In this document: positions 62,631-64,000 of the stretch, piece by piece | Layout: every line of letters begins with the position of its first letter | Position numbering within the stretch: the stretch's first letter is position 1 | NCBI RefSeq assembly: GCF_019654975.1 | Contig: NZ_BPEW01000023.1 | Span: 1 to 64,000 of the forward strand | DNA length: 64,000 bases | From: Shewanella sp. c952 | GTDB lineage: Bacteria; Pseudomonadota; Gammaproteobacteria; Enterobacterales; Shewanellaceae | Reading direction: 5' to 3' | Made by a program: the position numbers and the translations under genes | The notes under the pieces: generated by a model | Told to the model about the DNA's origin: nothing | What the model saw: the letters and a program-made list of their open reading frames with translations, nothing else | The model's database searches: none

Positions 62631-64000
62631 TTATTCGCCTTGATCAACGCCTGCGCGGTTGATTAAGAACTGAGTCAATAATGGTACAGGGCGACCTGTA
62701 GAACCTTTATTAGCACCGCTGTTCCAAGCTGTACCAGCCACATCAATATGTGCCCAGTTATACTTCTTAGCAAAACGAGATAAGAAACAAGCTGCAGTAA
62801 TAGAACCTGCTGGACGACCACCTAAGTTAGTCATATCAGCAAATGGGCTCTCTAAGTGCTCTTGGTACTCATCCCATAATGGCATGCGCCATGCGCGGTC
62901 ACCACTTTGCTCACCAGCATTAAGTAGCTCATGTGCAAGCGGGTTATGACCAGAGAACAGACCTGATGCGTGCTTACCCAGTGCAATAACACATGCGCCG
63001 GTTAAGGTTGCTGTATCAACCACTAATTCTGGGTCAAAGCGCTCAACATAGGTCAACACATCACATAAAACTAAACGGCCTTCAGCATCAGTGTTTAACA
63101 CTTCAACCGTTTGACCTGACATAGTGGTTAAGATGTCGCCTGGACGATATGCATTACTCGATGGCATGTTTTCACAGCCGGCAAGTACGCCGATGACGTT
63201 GATGGGTAGCTGCATGTCACACAATGCTTTCATCGCACCGATAACACCTGCTGCGCCGCCCATGTCGTATTTCATCTCATCCATGCCTTCGCCTGGTTTA
63301 AGTGAAATACCACCTGAATCGAAGGTTAGCCCTTTACCGACAAGTACAATTGGTTTCTGAGTATTATCAACTGCGCCCTTATATTCCATGATAGTCATAA
63401 CTGATTCGTTATCACTACCACGGCCTACTGCTAGGTATGAATTCATTCCTAGTTTTTCCATCTGCTCTTCACCAACCGTTGTTACTGTGAGGTTCTCAGT
63501 ATTTTCGGCAATTTGACGAGCTTGTGATGCAAGGTAAGCGGGGTTACAGATGTTTGGCGGCATGTTTGCCACGTCGCGACAAAGGTGCATACCGGCTGAT
63601 ACAGCCATGCCATGCTCTATCGCGCGTTCGCCAACAGTTAGCTCGCGGCGAGTTGGTACGTTAAACACCAACTTACGTAGTGGACGACGAGTTTCACCTT
63701 TACGTGTCTTAAGCGCATCAAAACTGTATAAGCTGTTTTGTGTACTTTCGACCGCTTCACGTACTTTCCAGTATGTATCGCGACCTTTAACGTGTAATTC
63801 GGTAAGAAAACAAACTGCTTCCATTGAACCGGTTTCATTTAGGGTGTTAATCGTCTTTGTGATAATTTGCTTGTATTGGCGTTCATCAAGTTCACGCTCT
63901 TTACCACAACCGACTAAAAGTACACGTTCGCTTAAAACGTTAGGCACATGATGCAGTAACAACATCTGTCCTGGCTTACCTTCCAAATCGCCACGACGAA
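62631..64000 (-). CDS. pepA: leucyl aminopeptidase PepA (5' part beyond the window)
   Basis: At least 455 residues; the frame stays open to the right edge, where [11 protein letters not shown] is read, so about 45-50 N-terminal residues are missing. M17 family: [35 protein letters not shown] has the metal-binding Lys and Asp, and NTDAEGRL is the active-site signature. A hexameric zinc/manganese enzyme that removes N-terminal residues; in E. coli it also binds DNA at Xer sites and the carAB promoter. The ATG-like start within the window is only an internal TTG. Confidence 0.95.
   Translation of the reverse strand, partial: RRGDLEGKPGQMLLLHHVPNVLSERVLLVGCGKERELDERQYKQIITKTINTLNETGSMEAVCFLTELHVKGRDTYWKVREAVESTQNSLYSFDALKTRKGETRRPLRKLVFNVPTRRELTVGERAIEHGMAVSAGMHLCRDVANMPPNICNPAYLASQARQIAENTENLTVTTVGEEQMEKLGMNSYLAVGRGSDNESVMTIMEYKGAVDNTQKPIVLVGKGLTFDSGGISLKPGEGMDEMKYDMGGAAGVIGAMKALCDMQLPINVIGVLAGCENMPSSNAYRPGDILTTMSGQTVEVLNTDAEGRLVLCDVLTYVERFDPELVVDTATLTGACVIALGKHASGLFSGHNPLAHELLNAGEQSGDRAWRMPLWDEYQEHLESPFADMTNLGGRPAGSITAACFLSRFAKKYNWAHIDVAGTAWNSGANKGSTGRPVPLLTQFLINRAGVDQGE

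Overview
The window looks like chromosomal DNA of a marine gammaproteobacterium, most likely Shewanella. This rests on the gene repertoire and order (tkt-epd-pgk-fba beside a divergent metK, xerD-dsbC-recJ, srmB next to trmN6, an hmp/nnrS/norR nitric-oxide cluster), the moderate base composition and the families of dispersed repeats. No rRNA, tRNA, CRISPR array or intact insertion sequence was recognised.

Layout. 1-10 kb: an SRPBCC protein, a nitroreductase, then a nitric-oxide defence cluster (hmp, nnrS and a small membrane protein on the minus strand; norR divergent). Between the two sides lie three NorR-type palindromes and a sigma-54 promoter. After norR come two 199-bp tandem copies of a broken cupin start, the intact cupin gene, a Zn-ribbon protein, rlhA (23S rRNA hydroxylation) and a PH-domain protein. 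10-21 kb: an ATPase, a GNAT, an M19 dipeptidase-like protein with substituted metal ligands, a TAXI-TRAP transporter, csdA-csdE, tas, a MarR-GNAT fusion and yjjX. 21-32 kb: serine uptake and deamination (sdaC-sdaA), a dicarboxylate/amino-acid symporter, several GNATs, a degenerate GGDEF protein and hairpin-rich intergenic repeats. 32-40 kb: metK with a probable MetJ operator, then tkt, epd, pgk and fba for central sugar metabolism. 40-47 kb: a DUF481 outer-membrane protein, a ToxR/ToxS-like overlapping pair, a large orphan membrane protein, a PAS protein with a degenerate GGDEF, and a radical SAM protein. 47-59.8 kb: an RND efflux pair, srmB, trmN6, brnQ, xerD, dsbC and recJ.

59.8-62.5 kb is the most unusual part: a small chromosomal integron set between the convergent recJ and pepA genes. 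It has an attI-like site, two gene cassettes and two attC sites, the second resembling Vibrio VCRs. I find no integrase gene. What remains is a LexA box followed on the minus strand by a start codon and a nine-codon open frame, which suggests a deleted intI. The first cassette encodes an unrecognised Zn-ribbon protein with an RX4H motif (RNDLAH) typical of HEPN ribonucleases, so it is a candidate defence or toxin gene. The second encodes a DUF998-like membrane protein.

Two non-autonomous mobile elements with identical ends and TA duplications lie 29 kb apart in opposite orientation, one carrying about 102 bp more internal sequence. A second inverted-repeat element family lies near 47.3 kb. 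The last gene, pepA, runs off the right edge of the window.
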